A stretch of 64,000 nucleotides of DNA from Adineta vaga. Lineage: Eukaryota; Rotifera. The stretch is from positions 5,456,001-5,520,000 of the forward strand of contig CP075497.1 of NCBI GenBank assembly GCA_021613535.1, written 5' to 3'. Under the pieces are notes generated by a model, which was not told the DNA's origin, searched no databases, and saw only the letters and a program-made list of their open reading frames with translations. Below, piece by piece: positions 61,894 to 64,000 of the stretch. A program made the translations under genes and the position numbers. Position 1 is the first letter of the stretch. Every line of letters starts with the position of its first letter.

Positions 61894-63969
61894 ATGGATA
61901 CATTGAAAACTAATGACAATTCAATAAAAGTAACAAGATTTAATTATTTGAATTTTCCATATCCTCATCATTCAAAACCACACTGTCCGAAATGTGGACG
62001 TCGTACTCGAAATCATAATAATAATCTAATCCAACATTCTTCTCATTATGATAATGGACTTGTGCAATCGAATCATAATCATAATCATATTCGGAAAGAT
62101 AGCAAAATAAATGTACTAATTGATCAATTGATTCAAGTACAACAAGTTGATAATTTTCAATGTAATCATATGTCTACCGAATAGAACCATCAAGGACGAG
62201 AAAACCCTCCAATACACTCAATCAATTATATCAAGTTCAACAAATGATTCATCTCAAACAAAACCTTAATAAGTGATATCTATAAGACGGTGAATGTTGG
62301 TGAGAAATTCGTTTGTTTTAGTCTATCCTATCGAGAATATTATTTTCCACGTGAATACATCATACTAAAACGACTGGAAGAAAAAAACAATTTTATCAAT
62401 CAAAATCGTTGTAATGTTGATCATCAACTTCGTTCGTTTCAACTTCAATATCAAACGATGAGGTTTGTTTTATTTTCTCACTTGTATACTTTTTAAAATT
62501 TTCTCTTTCTTCAATAGCATTTTACTTCAAACTACAACAATCACATCATTTATCTATTCTAAACTGGATTCATATCATCAAAGACCAATAGTCAATAAAT
62601 TAAATCAGTCTTTATCAAGGAATGAACGATCTGTTTCTACAACTGCAGAAAGAAATTTGATAAAATCACCAGAAATTCTAACAAGTACTGAGCCTTCAGT
62701 TTCATTAACTCTTCTAACATCTTCAAATGAATTAAAACAGCAGCAGCTGCAGCAACAACAATATTCTCAAAATGCGACTGAATCATACATTAGTAGTGAT
62801 TATCCAACAAATTCTTACTATGACACCGCAGTTATTGTCGATGTCAGAAAATGTTCACGAATGTCGACATCAAAAACGAATCTAATATATCCACCAATAA
62901 TACAAAACAATGGCAATATCCCTGACTCTGACACTTTTCAACAAGCATTATCTTCAGTCTATCCTTCTACAAATCAACCAATTTATTACGATCAACATCC
63001 ACAAACAATATTTCTTTCATGGCCATATAATTTAAGTCATACTCCTCATCAACAAATATCTACAAATTTTCATTACTGTAATCCTGTGATAGTAGATTTC
63101 AAAATCAAACACACGTTTGTTCTACTTAGAATTACAATGAATCAGTTTTAAATATCTCACAAGAAACTACACGATTTTCTCGTTCAACTAATTTTTCCGT
63201 TTCTGTTCATCAGTTTACTGAAAGTCAAAAATTATTATCTTATACCGATGGTGAACAACCTCAGATATTTCTACTGTTCATATGATTAGTGAAGAGAATA
63301 ATCGATCAACAAAATATACGCAAACAATGAATAAAATCAAAGAAATATTAACTATTATTCAAAAGAATTTCTTAAATAAATCAATACACAAAACTTCACT
63401 CGAACGAGAATTAAAATCCATTTCAGCTGATTCTTTAATATCGAATACGAATATACAAACAACTTATTCTGTATCTTCGACTTTATCACTTTTAAACCAG
63501 GATATGTTCCCTCTAGTATCTAGTAAATCAATTGTTAATGAGGAAAATAATATATTACAAAATGAATTAGACTCTCTCAATAGTAATCACTATTTAATTC
63601 AGAAAAATCTTGTAAATAATCGGAATACAAATCAACAATCAAGTGATGATGAAAATGATTCAAAAACATCTTTCAAGTGTATTAGTTTACAATCCCGAAT
63701 AGTAATACTATTCTTAATCATAAAAAGCTTCTTTATAATCTTACATATCTATGTAGTATTCATCTCATCAAACATCTAAACAATACATGTCTCCTTCATT
63801 TATGTTTATCTTACAAATCCTACTTTTCACCTGCATTATAAATCACATTTTAATATATTATCTGTTTGGTAAGATACCAAATGAAACTTTGACCTATAGG
63901 TCTACCACTCACAATTTGTTACTCCGATTTCATCACCATCATACATTAGTAAAACAGAAGAAACAGTGA
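61894..63969 (+). pseudogene. frame-disrupted gene of unknown family
   Basis: Coding-like sequence in successive frames. It starts MDTLKTNDNSIKVTRFNYLN with a CPKCGRRTRN zinc-like pair and a His/Asn-rich stretch, then IKDEKTLQYTQSIISSSTND in another frame, then ISDIYKTVNVGEKFVCFSLS. An intron about 62462-62518 appears genuine (GTTTGTT ... TTCAATAG). A long Ser/Gln-rich part follows (ELKQQQLQQQQYSQN), then NESVLNISQETTRFSRSTNF and MISEENNRSTKYTQTMNKIK after further frame changes. Near the end are two hydrophobic segments (IVILFLIIKSFFIILHIYVV; FILQILLFTCIINHILIYYL). At least four frame breaks (near 62175, 62255, 63130 and 63275) argue for a pseudogene. But most equal one missing base, the same defect seen in otherwise good genes here, so a noisy assembly of a live gene is possible. 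Confidence 0.45.
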
Positions 63970-64000
63970 TACATAATAATTATAAAATACTATCTAAAGT

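Overview
The window is nuclear DNA from a small-genome animal, most likely a bdelloid rotifer or a close relative. The evidence is strong AT-richness, metazoan-only genes (parvin, PLOD, RSG1/CPLANE2, RALGAPB, VIPAS39, SLAIN), many introns of roughly 45-60 nt, tight gene packing, and a duplicated gene pair apparently homogenised by gene conversion. No tRNA, rRNA, CRISPR array or recognisable transposon was found. Gene names rest on protein-family motifs recalled from memory. Splice sites were placed by hand from GT/AG signals and reading-frame continuity.

Layout. 1-4.0 kb (minus): the 5' part of RALGAPB preceded by an unrecognised beta-propeller-like gene only 44 nt away. 4.5-12.4 kb (minus): two tandem ZFYVE1/DFCP1-like genes sharing an ~800 bp near-identical tract. 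12.8-18.3 kb (plus): a SLAIN microtubule plus-end protein and an OCIA-domain protein. 18.4-22.8 kb (minus): an unknown gene, a kinin-type neuropeptide precursor (RFNAWA-amide) and a CARD/coiled-coil protein. 23.6-29.6 kb (plus): a small secreted protein, lysyl hydroxylase PLOD and parvin. 29.8-37.2 kb (minus): a probable REC114 meiotic gene, a uridine-cytidine kinase and the AP-1/AP-2 beta adaptin with two first exons. 37.2-42.3 kb: sparse DNA, a candidate promoter and a long 5' intron. 42.3-46.5 kb (plus): WAP/antistasin-repeat membrane protein, perhaps one gene with two promoters. 47.5-50.5 kb (plus): a bacterial-looking PfkB sugar kinase, an RPxSA-repeat protein and a small membrane protein. 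50.7-61.7 kb (minus): VIPAS39, kinesin light chain, a YbaY/YscW-like domain protein, RSG1, ALG8 and an unknown helical protein. 61.9-64 kb (plus): a frame-disrupted gene.

How genes work together. Several proteins belong to membrane traffic and the cytoskeleton (AP beta, VIPAS39, ZFYVE1, KLC, SLAIN, RSG1), but there is no dedicated pathway cluster. The structural theme is transcriptional. At several places a stop codon is followed within 26-86 nt by a pyrimidine-rich tract ending in AG and then the next ATG (RALGAPB pair; unknown-ALG8-RSG1; the 50.2 kb pair). This looks like polycistronic transcription resolved by spliced-leader trans-splicing. Several genes (neuropeptide, PfkB kinase, VIPAS39, the last gene) are one base short of an open frame, so single-base assembly deletions are a real alternative to pseudogenes here.
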